Shown here in pieces: positions 26,180 to 35,052 of a DNA stretch of 64,000 nucleotides (position 1 is its first letter; the number at the start of each line of letters is the position of its first letter). Origin of the DNA: Terrirubrum flagellatum (GTDB lineage: Bacteria > Pseudomonadota > Alphaproteobacteria > Rhizobiales > Beijerinckiaceae); the NCBI RefSeq assembly GCF_022059845.1, contig NZ_CP091851.1:4092001-4156000 (forward strand), written 5' to 3'. The notes beneath the pieces are model-generated. The model searched no databases and was not told where the DNA came from. It saw only the letters and a program-made list of their open reading frames with translations. Position numbers and translations under genes: made by a program.

Positions 26180-27133
26180 ATGAAATTTGGCGCTTCATCC
26201 TGGCCGTTCCAGTGGGATCCACCCTATGAGGACGCGATCCGCCGCATCGCGGGCCTTGGCTTCAAGGCGATCGAATTGATCGCGTGGAACAAGGACTATC
26301 TCAACGACTACTACACCAAGTCCAAGATCGCCGACCTCAGGGCGGCGCTCAAATCCGAAGGGATCGCCCTTTCGCAGTTCGTCTCGACGCCGCATGACCT
26401 GTCGCATCCGGACAAGGCCAAGCGCGACGCCGCGGTCGAACACTGGAAGCGAACCGTCGAGGTCGGCGTCGAACTGGGGGCGCCGCTGATCAACATGGTG
26501 AGCACGCATGCATTCGCCATGCGCGACTCCCAGGAAATTCCGCGCATCACGACGAAGCCGCTGGTGCAGGTCTATTCGGCCAAAGCTCCCTCGGGAATGG
26601 ACTGGAACAAGAACTACGAGGACTATGTCGTCGCGCTGCGCGCCTGCGCGAAGGCGTGCGAAGACGCCGGCGTCGTCATGACAGTGGAACCGCATCCGGC
26701 GCGCTATCTCGCCAACACCGACGGCGCCTTGCGTCTGCTCGAACATGTCGGCTCGAAAGCCATGGGCATCAATTTCGATCCCAGCCACACTTTCCCGGTC
26801 GGAGATTTCCCGAATATCTCGGTCTATCGCCTCGGCAAACACATCAAGCACCTGCATGTCTCGGACAATGACGGCGTCACGAACGTTCACTGGCGGCCGG
26901 GCATGGGCAAGATCGACTGGCTCGCCATGTTCGCGGCGCTGAAAGAAGTCGGATATGACGGCGTCGTCTCAATCGAACTCGAAGACGTTCCCGGCGTTTC
27001 GCGCGGACCGAACTCGACCGCGCCCGGCGTCTATCGCCATCCGACGGCGACCGAGGAATTCGTCGCCGAAACCGTCGCGGGCATGAATTACCTCAAGGAC
27101 ATCTGCAAGAAGCTCGACATCAAAGTCGAGTGA
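26180..27133 (+). CDS. TIM-barrel sugar phosphate isomerase/epimerase-like protein (third)
   Basis: This is a 317-residue xylose-isomerase-like barrel. Metal-binding segments are VVMTVEPHPARYL, GINFDPSHTF, IKHLHVSDNDG and VVSIELEDVPG. I chose the ATG at 26180, directly after AAGGAGAG, and rejected an in-frame start eight codons earlier. It lies between the second sugar importer and a lactonase, so it probably isomerises, or cleaves oxidised forms of, the sugar brought in by that importer. It is only distantly related to the two barrels at 13396 and 14210. Confidence 0.88.
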   Translation: MKFGASSWPFQWDPPYEDAIRRIAGLGFKAIELIAWNKDYLNDYYTKSKIADLRAALKSEGIALSQFVSTPHDLSHPDKAKRDAAVEHWKRTVEVGVELGAPLINMVSTHAFAMRDSQEIPRITTKPLVQVYSAKAPSGMDWNKNYEDYVVALRACAKACEDAGVVMTVEPHPARYLANTDGALRLLEHVGSKAMGINFDPSHTFPVGDFPNISVYRLGKHIKHLHVSDNDGVTNVHWRPGMGKIDWLAMFAALKEVGYDGVVSIELEDVPGVSRGPNSTAPGVYRHPTATEEFVAETVAGMNYLKDICKKLDIKVE

Positions 27134-27182
27134 ACTGTCGCAAACACATCTCCGGCGGGGAGCGCCCCCGCCCGCAGATCGC

Positions 27183-28322
27183 ATGAAGTTTCTGAGATGG
27201 GAGAGCAGCGACGTGACTGGCGAACCTCTTGTTTATGTTGGCGGCTACAGCGAGCCGATCCTTTTCGGCACCGGCCAGGTCCTGCAGGGCAAAGGCAAAG
27301 GCCTCTATCATTTCCGTCTCGACGCCCGAAATGGCGCGTTGAAGCGCGACGGGCTCACCGAAAACGTCAGAAATCCCTCCTATCTCGCCTTCGATCCGAA
27401 ACGGAGGTTTCTCTACTGCGTCAACGAATTCAAGGAATATGAGGGGCAAGCGAGCGGCGCGGTCAGCGCCTTCCGCATCGATCCTGACAGCGGCGCGCTC
27501 ACCTATCTCAACACGAAGGCGAGCCGCGGCGCCGATCCCTGTCATCTCATCGTCGACGCGACGGGCAAGTTTGCGCTGATCGCCAACTTCGCCAGCGGCA
27601 GCGTGTGCGTGTTGCCCATTCTGCCAGACGGCTCGCTCGGCGACGCGGTGGAATTCATCCAGCACGAGGGATCGAGCATCGATCCAAAAAGGCAAGCAGG
27701 TCCGCACGCGCACGCGGTCGAGATCGACAAGGCCAACCGCTTCGTCTTCGTGCCCGACCTCGGCCTCGATCAGATCGTCATTTATGCATTCGACGCCAGT
27801 ACGGGGAAGCTGACGCTCAACGCCAACCAGCCCTTTGTCGCGATGGCTCCCGGAGCGGGACCGCGTCAGCTTGCGTTCCATCCCGGAGGTCGGCTCGCCT
27901 ATCTCATCAACGAACTCAATTCGACGATGACCGCCTACAGCTACGACGCCGAGAGAGGCGCGCTCACGGAGTTGCAGACCCTGCCGACCTTGCCAGCGGG
28001 ATTTCAGGGTCACAGCACCTGCGCCGAGGTTCAGGTCGCGCCGAACGGGAAGTTTCTCTACGGATCGAACCGCGGGCACGACAGCATCGCAATCTATGCA
28101 CTCAGCAAAGACGGGCGCATGAACGTCGTTGGCCATGAGAGCACGCGAGGCCGCATTCCCCGCAATTTCGACATCTCGCCGGACGGTCGATTCCTCGCGG
28201 CGGCCAATCAGGACACCGGCGACATCGTGATGTTCCGCATCGACAACGAAAGCGGCAGGCTGACGGCGACGGGCGACGTCGTGGAAGCCGGCACGCCCGT
28301 CTGCGTGCGCTTCATGAGCTAG
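27183..28322 (+). CDS. Lactonase family protein (6-phosphogluconolactonase-like beta-propeller)
   Basis: This is a 379-residue seven-bladed propeller of the Pgl/YbhE lactonase family. Repeats such as NPSYLAFDPKRRFLYCVNE, DPCHLIVDATGKFALIANF and GPRQLAFHPGGRLAYLINE are the blade signatures. The start may be the ATG at 27183 or the GTG at 27213. The GTG has GGGAG upstream and gives the usual N-terminus (V)TGEPLVYVGGY. Hydrolysis of a sugar lactone would be the natural step after the flavin-dependent sugar oxidation encoded nearby, which supports one shared pathway. Confidence 0.88.
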   Translation: MKFLRWESSDVTGEPLVYVGGYSEPILFGTGQVLQGKGKGLYHFRLDARNGALKRDGLTENVRNPSYLAFDPKRRFLYCVNEFKEYEGQASGAVSAFRIDPDSGALTYLNTKASRGADPCHLIVDATGKFALIANFASGSVCVLPILPDGSLGDAVEFIQHEGSSIDPKRQAGPHAHAVEIDKANRFVFVPDLGLDQIVIYAFDASTGKLTLNANQPFVAMAPGAGPRQLAFHPGGRLAYLINELNSTMTAYSYDAERGALTELQTLPTLPAGFQGHSTCAEVQVAPNGKFLYGSNRGHDSIAIYALSKDGRMNVVGHESTRGRIPRNFDISPDGRFLAAANQDTGDIVMFRIDNESGRLTATGDVVEAGTPVCVRFMS

Positions 28323-28400
28323 ACGCTTCGCAACTTCCCGCCTCCGGCCGCGCCGGCTAACATGCCTGCGCGACCAGCGATTGCAGCTTCAAGCGGGCAG

Positions 28401-29306
28401 ATGGATTTCAAGCAGCTTCGGACGTTCGTCACGCTTGCGGGCACGCTGCATTTCAGCGTGGCGGCCGAACGGCTGCGGATCGCGCAGCCGCATGTCAGCC
28501 GACGCATCAAGCAGCTCGAGGAGGATCTTCAGGTCACACTTTTCGATCGCAACAGGAAGAATGTGCGATTGACGCAGGCGGGCGAAGCGTTCCTGCCCGA
28601 GGCGATCAAACTGCTCAAACAGGCGGAAGACGCTCGACGGCGCGCCATGACGGCCGGGCAGGGAAAGATGGGCAAGCTGACGATCGGCTTGATCAGTGCG
28701 GCGTTGCTCGGTCCGCTTCCCGATATCCTGTCCGAGTTTCACAGCCAGTTTCCCGACATTGCGCTCAATTTCGTCGACAATGTCACGCCTTCCGAAGCTC
28801 TCCTGCGCAGCCTGGAAGAGGGAACGACGGATGCGGTCTTCGTGCATCCGCCGGCGCGGACGCAGGGAGAGTATGGTCGCGCAACGGTCGTGCGGGAACC
28901 GCTTGTGGCTGTGCTGCCGATTTATCATCGATTGGCCAACCGGGCTCGCATCGATCTCGTGGAGCTGGCCGACGAGCCATGGGTGATGTTTCCGCGCGAG
29001 CCCAATGACAAGGGCGTCTATGATCGCATCATCGCTCTTTGTCACCGCGCCGGCTTTTCGCCGCGTATCACGCAAGAGGCCAGCCATACGCTCAGCCGGC
29101 TTGGCCTCGTCGCCGCCGGCTTCGGCGTGCATCTGGTTCACAGCACATGGGACACGATGCCATTCCCGGGCGTCGCATATATCCCTGTCGAGCCTTCCGA
29201 CCATATCGTCGTGGCTTGCTATTGGCGAAAGTCCGATCGCAGTCCGCTGCTGAAAAGCCTTGTCGATATCGTGAAGAGACATCGCGCCGGAGGCCGCGGC
29301 GCGTAA
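28401..29306 (+). CDS. LysR family transcriptional regulator
   Basis: This is a 301-residue LysR regulator. The N-terminal helix-turn-helix reads MDFKQLRTFVTLAGTLHFSV...RIAQPHVSRRIKQLEEDLQVTLFDR, and the C-terminal co-inducer domain starts at KLTIGLISAALLGPLPDILSEF. I chose the ATG at 28401 because the protein then begins at the family-standard position. It lies 78 bases downstream of the lactonase and may be co-transcribed with it. LysR proteins more often regulate a divergent target, so its target here is uncertain, with the divergent promoter at 22700-22959 as a candidate. Confidence 0.92.
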   Translation: MDFKQLRTFVTLAGTLHFSVAAERLRIAQPHVSRRIKQLEEDLQVTLFDRNRKNVRLTQAGEAFLPEAIKLLKQAEDARRRAMTAGQGKMGKLTIGLISAALLGPLPDILSEFHSQFPDIALNFVDNVTPSEALLRSLEEGTTDAVFVHPPARTQGEYGRATVVREPLVAVLPIYHRLANRARIDLVELADEPWVMFPREPNDKGVYDRIIALCHRAGFSPRITQEASHTLSRLGLVAAGFGVHLVHSTWDTMPFPGVAYIPVEPSDHIVVACYWRKSDRSPLLKSLVDIVKRHRAGGRGA

Positions 29307-29401
29307 ACGGACACGCGCGAGCTCGGCCGCTTCGCCGCAACTAACGAGACGCCGAGGGTTCGGGCATGCAGACGCGGGCGGCCCGGAAAACGCTTTGCCT
29401 C

Positions 29402-29448
29402 GCGATGCTATCAGTGATAGCATCGCTCCCACTGATCCTATTGGGAGC
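29402..29448. promoter_or_regulatory. Toxin-antitoxin promoter with two inverted repeats
   Basis: An 11-base perfect inverted repeat (GCGATGCTATC at 29402-29412, GATAGCATCGC at 29416-29426, three-base gap) is followed by a second one (GCTCCCA at 29425-29431, TGGGAGC at 29442-29448). Both lie directly before the antitoxin start. Ribbon-helix-helix antitoxins bind such palindromes with their toxin to repress their own operon. Confidence 0.7.
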
Positions 29449-29453
29449 ATTTG

Positions 29454-29693
29454 ATGCCCGGCAGCCTTCATGTCAGGAATCTGGACGACGGGCTTATCGC
29501 GAAACTGAAACTTCGCGCCGCCCGGCACGGGCGTTCGGCCGAATCCGAGCATCGAGAGATCCTGCGTCAGGCCTTGGCGAATGAGGCCGAACCCGGCTTC
29601 GACGATCTCGCAGCCGAGTTGCGGAAGCTGACCGCATCACGGCGGCAGACTCCTTCCGAAGCGCTGTTACGCGAAAGCCGAGATGAGCGCTGA
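29454..29693 (+). CDS. Antitoxin, FitA-like ribbon-helix-helix protein
   Basis: This is a 79-residue protein. The short beta strand SLHVRNLDDGLIAKLKLRAA followed by helices GRSAESEHREILRQAL is the FitA/VapB-type ribbon-helix-helix DNA-binding domain. The C-terminal part (about residues 45-79) would wrap the toxin. The start is the ATG at 29454, just after the palindromic operator, and the stop overlaps the toxin start by TGATG, as is usual for these pairs. Confidence 0.88.
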   Translation: MPGSLHVRNLDDGLIAKLKLRAARHGRSAESEHREILRQALANEAEPGFDDLAAELRKLTASRRQTPSEALLRESRDER

Positions 29694-30133
29694 TGGAAGC
29701 GCTCATTATCGATGCGAGCATCGCCGTAAAATGGGTTGTTGAAGAGCAAGGAACTGAAGCCGCCCTCGACCTCCGATCCCGGTTTCGCCTTCTTGCGCCT
29801 GAGCTCCTCATACCCGAATGCGCCAATATCTTCTGGAAGAAGGTGCAGCGTAACGAGCTCACCCACGATGAGGCGATCCTGGCCGCCAGACTGCTCGAAC
29901 GCTCGGGCATCGAATTCCTATCTATGAAAGGGCTGCTAGAGCAGGCGACCCTCCTTGCGGCCGAACTTTCACACCCCGCTTATGATTGCGTCTATCTAGC
30001 GACAGCGCACCGGACAAAATCGAGATTCGTCACAGCGGACGATCGGTTGCTGCGCATTGTCGGTGAGCGTGGATCAAGTGAAGTCGCGAACTTGTGCATC
30101 TCTCTAGCGGCCATCCAGAACGCGGCGCGCTGA
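29693..30133 (+). CDS. Toxin, VapC/FitB-type PIN-domain ribonuclease
   Basis: This is a 146-residue PIN-domain protein. The acidic residues that bind the catalytic metal are visible: D7 (IIDASIAVKW), E42 (IPECANIFW), D98 (AYDCVYLATA) and D116/D117 (TADDRLL). It is translationally coupled to the antitoxin. In this family the toxin cleaves tRNA or other RNA when the antitoxin is degraded. All key residues are present, so the module is probably active. Confidence 0.9.
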   Translation: MEALIIDASIAVKWVVEEQGTEAALDLRSRFRLLAPELLIPECANIFWKKVQRNELTHDEAILAARLLERSGIEFLSMKGLLEQATLLAAELSHPAYDCVYLATAHRTKSRFVTADDRLLRIVGERGSSEVANLCISLAAIQNAAR

Positions 30134-30353
30134 TCCCAAGCTCGTTCATTCCGCTCCGCATTTCCGGCCAACCTCACCAGCAGAGCCAAGCGAAGCTATA
30201 TAAAACCCGCGCGCTATCGGGCCCTGACCCCTGTCCGGCGATGCGGCATGACGTTGAAAGTTTGGCTGCGCATGGCTTGCGCGCTGATTGCCCAAACACT
30301 GAACTTCCCCCGCCCGCAATTTCAGCTTGCGCCCCGGGGCGCCATTCGAAATA

Positions 30354-30371
30354 TGATTAATCGATTTATCA
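30354..30371. promoter_or_regulatory. LacI-type operator before the second LacI gene
   Basis: TGATTAATCGATTTATCA is an 18-base palindrome with a single mismatched pair and the central CG step of LacI/GalR operators. It lies 16 bases before the regulator start, a position that suggests autoregulation of the regulator and the downstream importer operon. Confidence 0.7.
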
Positions 30372-30386
30372 AGCCGGAATAGCCGA

Positions 30387-31394
30387 TTGCCGCAAGTGCG
30401 CTCGACTGCCCCGCCAACGCTAAACGCCCTGGCTAAAAGGCTGGGCGTCTCGGCCGCGACCGTGTCGAATGCGCTGGCCGGGACCGGGCGCGTCTCGGCG
30501 GAAACAGCCGCGCGCATCAAGGCGCTGGTTGAGGAAGTAGGTTATGTGCCGCGTCACGCTGCGCGCGCTCTGCGCACAGGCCGCAGCGGGCTGCTCGGGC
30601 TCGTCGCGCCCGACCTGACCAACCCGACATTCCCCTCCTTCACCCAGGCGATCTCGCGCGCGGCGCGGCAGCGCGGATTCGCCGTGCTTCTCGCTGACTC
30701 GCGTGATGACAACGCCGTGCAGACGACCGAGATCGCTCATCTCCTGTCGCGCGGGGCCGACGCCTTGATCATCATCCCGCGTCGCGGATCGGTCATCGAA
30801 AAGCCGCCGGTTCCAACGGCGATCATTGACAGCGCCGGGCGGCCCGACAACGTCGTGTCGAGCGATCATCGCGAAGGCGGGCGCGCGATCGCCCGTCATT
30901 TGCGTGAGCTGGGCCATCGCCGGATTCTCATTCTCGCAGGGCCGAAGGAAGCCACCGTGGCGCGCGAGCGCACGAGCGGCATGGCCGATGTGCTCGCCGG
31001 CGTAAAAGGCGCGCAATGGCGGCTGGTTCATTCCGAGCCGTCGCTCGCCGCAGGTGAAAGACTGGCGCCCAGCGAGCGCGCTGATGCGACCGCCATCGCC
31101 TGCGCCTATGATTCCCTCGCCATCGGCGCGATCGCCGGATTGCTGCGCGCCGGCGTTTGCATTCCCGAAGATGTTTCCGTCACCGGCTTTGACGATCTCG
31201 CCTGGGGCGCCGTGATGTCTCCCGCGCTCACCTCGGTGCGGCAGGATTTTTCCGCGATCGCCGAGATCGCCGTTGCGCATGTGCTCGGCGAGCCATCGGA
31301 ACCGCAACTTGTTCCGATGCAGCTCATCGTCCGCGCGTCGAGCGCGCCGCCCTCCACACAAGCTTTCAGACTGAAGCAGGGAGTTCAATCATGA
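30387..31394 (+). CDS. LacI family transcriptional regulator of the importer/adenine deaminase operon
   Basis: This is a 335-residue LacI/PurR-type regulator. The helix-turn-helix reads TLNALAKRLGVSAATVSNALAG and the hinge reads VPRHAARALRTGRSG. The effector domain includes GLVAPDLTNPTFPSFTQAI, IARHLRELGHRRILILAGP and VTGFDDLAWGAVMSPALTSV. The start is a rare codon, TTG at 30387 or GTG at 30396, without a clear ribosome site. Its stop overlaps the start of the binding-protein gene, so the regulator is the first cistron of the operon it probably controls. The effector is not known; a purine would fit the terminal gene. Confidence 0.9.
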   Translation: MPQVRSTAPPTLNALAKRLGVSAATVSNALAGTGRVSAETAARIKALVEEVGYVPRHAARALRTGRSGLLGLVAPDLTNPTFPSFTQAISRAARQRGFAVLLADSRDDNAVQTTEIAHLLSRGADALIIIPRRGSVIEKPPVPTAIIDSAGRPDNVVSSDHREGGRAIARHLRELGHRRILILAGPKEATVARERTSGMADVLAGVKGAQWRLVHSEPSLAAGERLAPSERADATAIACAYDSLAIGAIAGLLRAGVCIPEDVSVTGFDDLAWGAVMSPALTSVRQDFSAIAEIAVAHVLGEPSEPQLVPMQLIVRASSAPPSTQAFRLKQGVQS

Positions 31395-32410
31395 CCCTTC
31401 GCACTGCCGCAGCAGCGCTGGCGCTCATTCTTGGAATTGGCGGCGCGGCCGCACAGCAGAAGCTTACCATCTCCGTCTATGGCATCAGCCAGGACTCCTA
31501 TCGCAAGCATCTCTATGCGCCCTTCGAGGCGCAATGCGGCTGCAAGCTGGTGGTCGAGGTCGGCAACAGCTCGGAGCGTCTCGCGAAGCTCGAGGCCCGG
31601 AAAGACAATCCGGAAGTCGACATGGCCGTGCTGACGGATTTCAATGCTCTCGAAGCGGCGCAGAAAGGGCTGATCGACAAGATCGATGTGAGCAAACTGT
31701 CCAACTACGACAAGCTCTATGACTTCGCGCGCGACCCTATCGGAAGCAATTATGCGGTCGGCTACACCTTCTACTCCACCGGCATCATCTATCGAACCGA
31801 CAAGGTGAAAATCTCGTCCTGGAAGGATCTGTGGAAGCCGGAGCTTAAAAATCGCCTGGCGCTGCCCAACATCACGACCTCGCAAGGCCCCACGCTGCTC
31901 TTCATGGTCGATCGCTCGCTTGGCGGAACGACTCCGGATTTTGCGGCGGCGATCAACCATATCGGCGCGTCGAGAAAGGATGTCGTGAATTTCTACGAGC
32001 GCAGCGCGCAGCTTACCCAGCTCTTTCAGCAGGATGAAATCTGGGCCGCAGTGACAGGGCGCTTCAACTGGCCGCTGGTGCGCAAGCTCAACATGCCGAT
32101 CGCATGGGCTTCGCTCAGCGACGGCGAATCCGGCGGCATGAATGTGATGGCGCTGGTGAAGGGCTCCAAAAACAAGGAGCTTGCGTTGAAATTCATGGAT
32201 TACTGGCTTTCCGCCGAGGTGCAGTCGAAAATCGCAGCCGATCTCGTCGACAGCCCCGCCAACAGGGACGCCAAAGTTTCTCCCGAAGCGGCGGAGTCGC
32301 TCACCTATGGCGCGGACATGGCGAAGGCGATCAAGTTCCTGCCACCGCAGACGGTTATCGACAATCGCGTCGCGTGGCTGAATGGCTGGAACGAGAAGAT
32401 TGCGCGCTAA
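31391..32410 (+). CDS. ABC transporter, periplasmic binding protein (spermidine/iron type, family 1)
   Basis: This is a 339-residue binding protein with a signal peptide (MTLRTAAAALALILGIGGAAAQQ). Motifs such as LTISVYGISQDSYRKHLYAPFEAQCGC, VDMAVLTDFNALEAAQKGLID and TGIIYRTDKVKISSWKDLWKPE belong to the PotD/FbpA-like group, which binds polyamines, thiamine, ferric iron and other small molecules. Its stop is six bases from the first permease. The ligand cannot be read from sequence. The downstream adenine deaminase makes a nucleobase or nucleobase derivative a reasonable guess. Confidence 0.88.
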   Translation: MTLRTAAAALALILGIGGAAAQQKLTISVYGISQDSYRKHLYAPFEAQCGCKLVVEVGNSSERLAKLEARKDNPEVDMAVLTDFNALEAAQKGLIDKIDVSKLSNYDKLYDFARDPIGSNYAVGYTFYSTGIIYRTDKVKISSWKDLWKPELKNRLALPNITTSQGPTLLFMVDRSLGGTTPDFAAAINHIGASRKDVVNFYERSAQLTQLFQQDEIWAAVTGRFNWPLVRKLNMPIAWASLSDGESGGMNVMALVKGSKNKELALKFMDYWLSAEVQSKIAADLVDSPANRDAKVSPEAAESLTYGADMAKAIKFLPPQTVIDNRVAWLNGWNEKIAR

Positions 32411-32416
32411 CCGACG

Positions 32417-33241
32417 ATGACGGACAGAAGTCGCGCCGCGCTGCTGATCGCGCCAGCAGCGCTTTTCATCGTCGCGGGATTCCTGCTGCCGGTCGGCGTG
32501 CTGCTCATGGGCGGATTCCGTGACGGAGCCGGCGCATGGAGCCTTGCGCGCTATGTCGAGTTCTTCGCCACGCCGCTGCATGTGGAGACGCTGTGGCGCA
32601 CGCTCCGGCTCGGCGCGCTGGTGACGATCGCCTCGGCGATCATCGGCTACGCCGCGGCGCTCGCGATCGTCGACTCGTCTCCTTCTTCGCGCGGACGCTA
32701 TATCGGACTGTTCATCCTGCCGATGATGATCTCGCCGGTGGCGCGCACCTACGCCTGGGTCGTGCTGCTCGGCCGCACCGGCCTCGTCAATGTCCTCGTT
32801 CTCAAACTTGGACTGAGTGACGAGCCGTTGCGCATCCTGTTCACCGAGACAGCGGTGTTCCTCGGGCTGGTGCAGCTTTTCCTGCCGTTGATGGTGCTGT
32901 CGCTCGTGAGCGCGCTCGAAAATCTGCCGCCTGACGTGACCGCGGCCGCACGTCTTCTCGGCGCAAGCTGGCTCGATGTCTTCCTGAAAGTGATTCTGCC
33001 CTTGACGCGAGAAGGACTCGCGGTCGGCGGCGTCCTCGTCTTCACCGGCGCCATCACCGCCTATATCACGCCGGCGGTGCTCGGCGGCTCAAAGGTGCTG
33101 ATGCTGGAAACGCTGCTGTTCCAGCGCGTCAGCGTCGCCAATGACGTCGTCACGGCCAGCGTCATCGCGATGCTGCTGATCGTGATGAGCTATGCGGCCA
33201 ATGCGCTGCTTCGCCGCGTCGCCTCGGTCCGGAAGGCGTGA
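32417..33241 (+). CDS. ABC transporter permease (PotB type)
   Basis: This is a 274-residue permease with six hydrophobic segments. The EAA loop reads DVTAAARLLGASWLDVFLKVILP. The conserved block SPVARTYAWVVLLGRTGLVN is typical of PotB-like subunits. The stop overlaps the next permease start. Confidence 0.92.
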   Translation: MTDRSRAALLIAPAALFIVAGFLLPVGVLLMGGFRDGAGAWSLARYVEFFATPLHVETLWRTLRLGALVTIASAIIGYAAALAIVDSSPSSRGRYIGLFILPMMISPVARTYAWVVLLGRTGLVNVLVLKLGLSDEPLRILFTETAVFLGLVQLFLPLMVLSLVSALENLPPDVTAAARLLGASWLDVFLKVILPLTREGLAVGGVLVFTGAITAYITPAVLGGSKVLMLETLLFQRVSVANDVVTASVIAMLLIVMSYAANALLRRVASVRKA

Positions 33242-34017
33242 CTATGCGATCATGGGGACGGATCACTCTCGCGCTCGTGCTGATCTTCCTGATCGGTCCC
33301 TTCGCGATCATTCTCGCCGCCGGCCTTTCAGATGGCGAAACGCTCGCCTTTCCGCCGCAGGGCATCTCCCTGCGATGGGTGCTGGCGGTGTTTGAACTCG
33401 AGAGCTTCCGCGCGAGTTTCGCGCTGTCGCTCGTTCTCGCGACGGCGAGCACGATGGCGGCGCTTGTTCTGGGAACGCCCGTCGCCTATGCGCTCGATCG
33501 CTATCGCCCGCCCGGCGCAATTGCGATCAGCGCGCTTCTCACTTCGCCGCTCGTCGTGCCGGGCATCATCGTCGGCCTCGCGCTTCTGCGCCATTTCGTG
33601 ATTCCGCTGGGCGTCGGCGTCACGACCGCGCTCTTTCTCGCGCATACGGCGCTGCTCATCCCCTACGCCGCGCGCGTCGTGTCGGCGAGCCTCGCCAATC
33701 TGCGCGTTGATATCGAGGAGGCTGCGATCCTGTTGGGCGCCAGCCGCCCCGGCGCGTTCTTTCGCGTCGTGCTGCCCAATATCCGAAGCGGCGTGCTCGC
33801 CGCCTTCATTCTCGGCTTCATCACCTCGTTCAATCAGGTGCCGGTATCGCTGTTCCTGTCCGGCCCCGGCGTCAGCACCCTGCCCATCGATATGCTCTCC
33901 TACATGGAATTCACCTATGATCCCTCGATCGCAGCGCTGTCCGCGATGCTCGCTCTGATGTCAGTCGCGATCGTGCTCGTCGCCGAGCGTCTCCTCGGAT
34001 TGTCGCGCTATGTCTGA
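33238..34017 (+). CDS. ABC transporter permease (PotC type)
   Basis: This is a 259-residue permease. The EAA loop reads DIEEAAILLGASRPGAFFRVVLP, followed by GFITSFNQVPVSLFLSGPGVSTLP, a PotC/FbpB-type signature. The start is GTG at 33238, overlapping the upstream stop, or ATG at 33244. The C-terminus overlaps the ATPase start by eight bases. It pairs with the permease at 32417. Confidence 0.92.
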   Translation: MTMRSWGRITLALVLIFLIGPFAIILAAGLSDGETLAFPPQGISLRWVLAVFELESFRASFALSLVLATASTMAALVLGTPVAYALDRYRPPGAIAISALLTSPLVVPGIIVGLALLRHFVIPLGVGVTTALFLAHTALLIPYAARVVSASLANLRVDIEEAAILLGASRPGAFFRVVLPNIRSGVLAAFILGFITSFNQVPVSLFLSGPGVSTLPIDMLSYMEFTYDPSIAALSAMLALMSVAIVLVAERLLGLSRYV

Positions 34018-35026
34018 GCCATTCCTGTCGCTGGAAAAGCTGACGCTCGCCTATTCCGGATCAGTCGCGGTCGACTCGCTTGATCTTGCGATGCGCGACG
34101 GCGAGTTGATCGCGCTGCTCGGCCCTTCCGGCTGCGGCAAGACCACCACCATGCGCGCGATCGCCGGTCTGCTGACGCCGCAGTCAGGATGCGTTCGCCT
34201 CGCCGGCCGCGACATCACGAAAACGCCGCCCAACAAGCGCGAAGTCGGACTGATGTTCCAGTCCTATGCGCTGTTTCCCCATCTCAGCGTCTTCGAGAAT
34301 GTCGCCTTCGGCCTGCGATTGAAAAAAGCGCCCGCCGCCGACATTCAGCGCCGCGTTGCAGACGCGCTGGAGAGCGTCGGCCTCTCAGGCCTCGCCGACC
34401 GTTTGCCGAAGGCCCTCTCCGGCGGCCAGCAGCAGCGCGTCGCTTTGGCGCGATCGATCGTCGTGCGGCCGCGCCTCTTGCTGCTCGACGAGCCGCTGTC
34501 CAATCTCGATGCAAGGCTGCGGCTTGAGATGCGCAGTGAGCTCTCGCGCCTGCAGCGCGAGCTTGCGATGCCGATGATCTATGTCACCCACGATCAGACG
34601 GAAGCGCTTGCGCTCGCCCATCGGATCATCGTGATGCGCGGCGGCCGCATCGAGCAGGACGGCGCGCCCGATGATATCTATGCGCGGCCGAAGAGCGCGT
34701 TCGTGGCGCGCTTCATGGGTTTCGAGAACATCTTCACGGTCAGCGACGGCAAGTTAAACGGCGCGGCAGGCGCTGTCGCCTGGCCGGTCGCGACAACGGC
34801 GGCGGCGCTCGCCTGGCGTCCTCGCCATGTGACAGTCGGGGCCGGGCCTCTTCAGGGCCGTGTGCTGGGCGCATCCTATCTCGGCGAAGCTGTCGAATAT
34901 CTCATCGACTCAGCGATTGGCTCCATCAAGGCCGAAGCGCCTGCCGATGCGCCGCGCTGCGCGCCGGGCGAAACCATCGCCTTCGATCTTCCTGCGGCGA
35001 AGGCGGCCTCGCTGCCGGCCGCCTGA
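34010..35026 (+). CDS. ABC transporter ATP-binding protein (PotA/FbpC type)
   Basis: This is a 338-residue ATPase with Walker A GPSGCGKTTTMRAIAG, signature [16 protein letters not shown] and Walker B LLLLDEPLSNLDARLR. The C-terminal 100 residues form a TOBE-type domain, with WRPRHVTVGAGPLQGRVLGASYLGEAVEYLI. It is the fourth importer subunit, and its gene directly precedes adenine deaminase with a 26-base gap. Confidence 0.94.
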   Translation: MSEPFLSLEKLTLAYSGSVAVDSLDLAMRDGELIALLGPSGCGKTTTMRAIAGLLTPQSGCVRLAGRDITKTPPNKREVGLMFQSYALFPHLSVFENVAFGLRLKKAPAADIQRRVADALESVGLSGLADRLPKALSGGQQQRVALARSIVVRPRLLLLDEPLSNLDARLRLEMRSELSRLQRELAMPMIYVTHDQTEALALAHRIIVMRGGRIEQDGAPDDIYARPKSAFVARFMGFENIFTVSDGKLNGAAGAVAWPVATTAAALAWRPRHVTVGAGPLQGRVLGASYLGEAVEYLIDSAIGSIKAEAPADAPRCAPGETIAFDLPAAKAASLPAA

Positions 35027-35052
35027 GCCTTCGAAAATTTCCGGCCCCTCAC

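Noticed and set aside
30248-30382. 44-codon open frame (ending IRNMINRFIKPE) between the toxin gene and the LacI gene
   Set aside because: No ribosome site and no recognised family, and the LacI-type operator would lie inside it.
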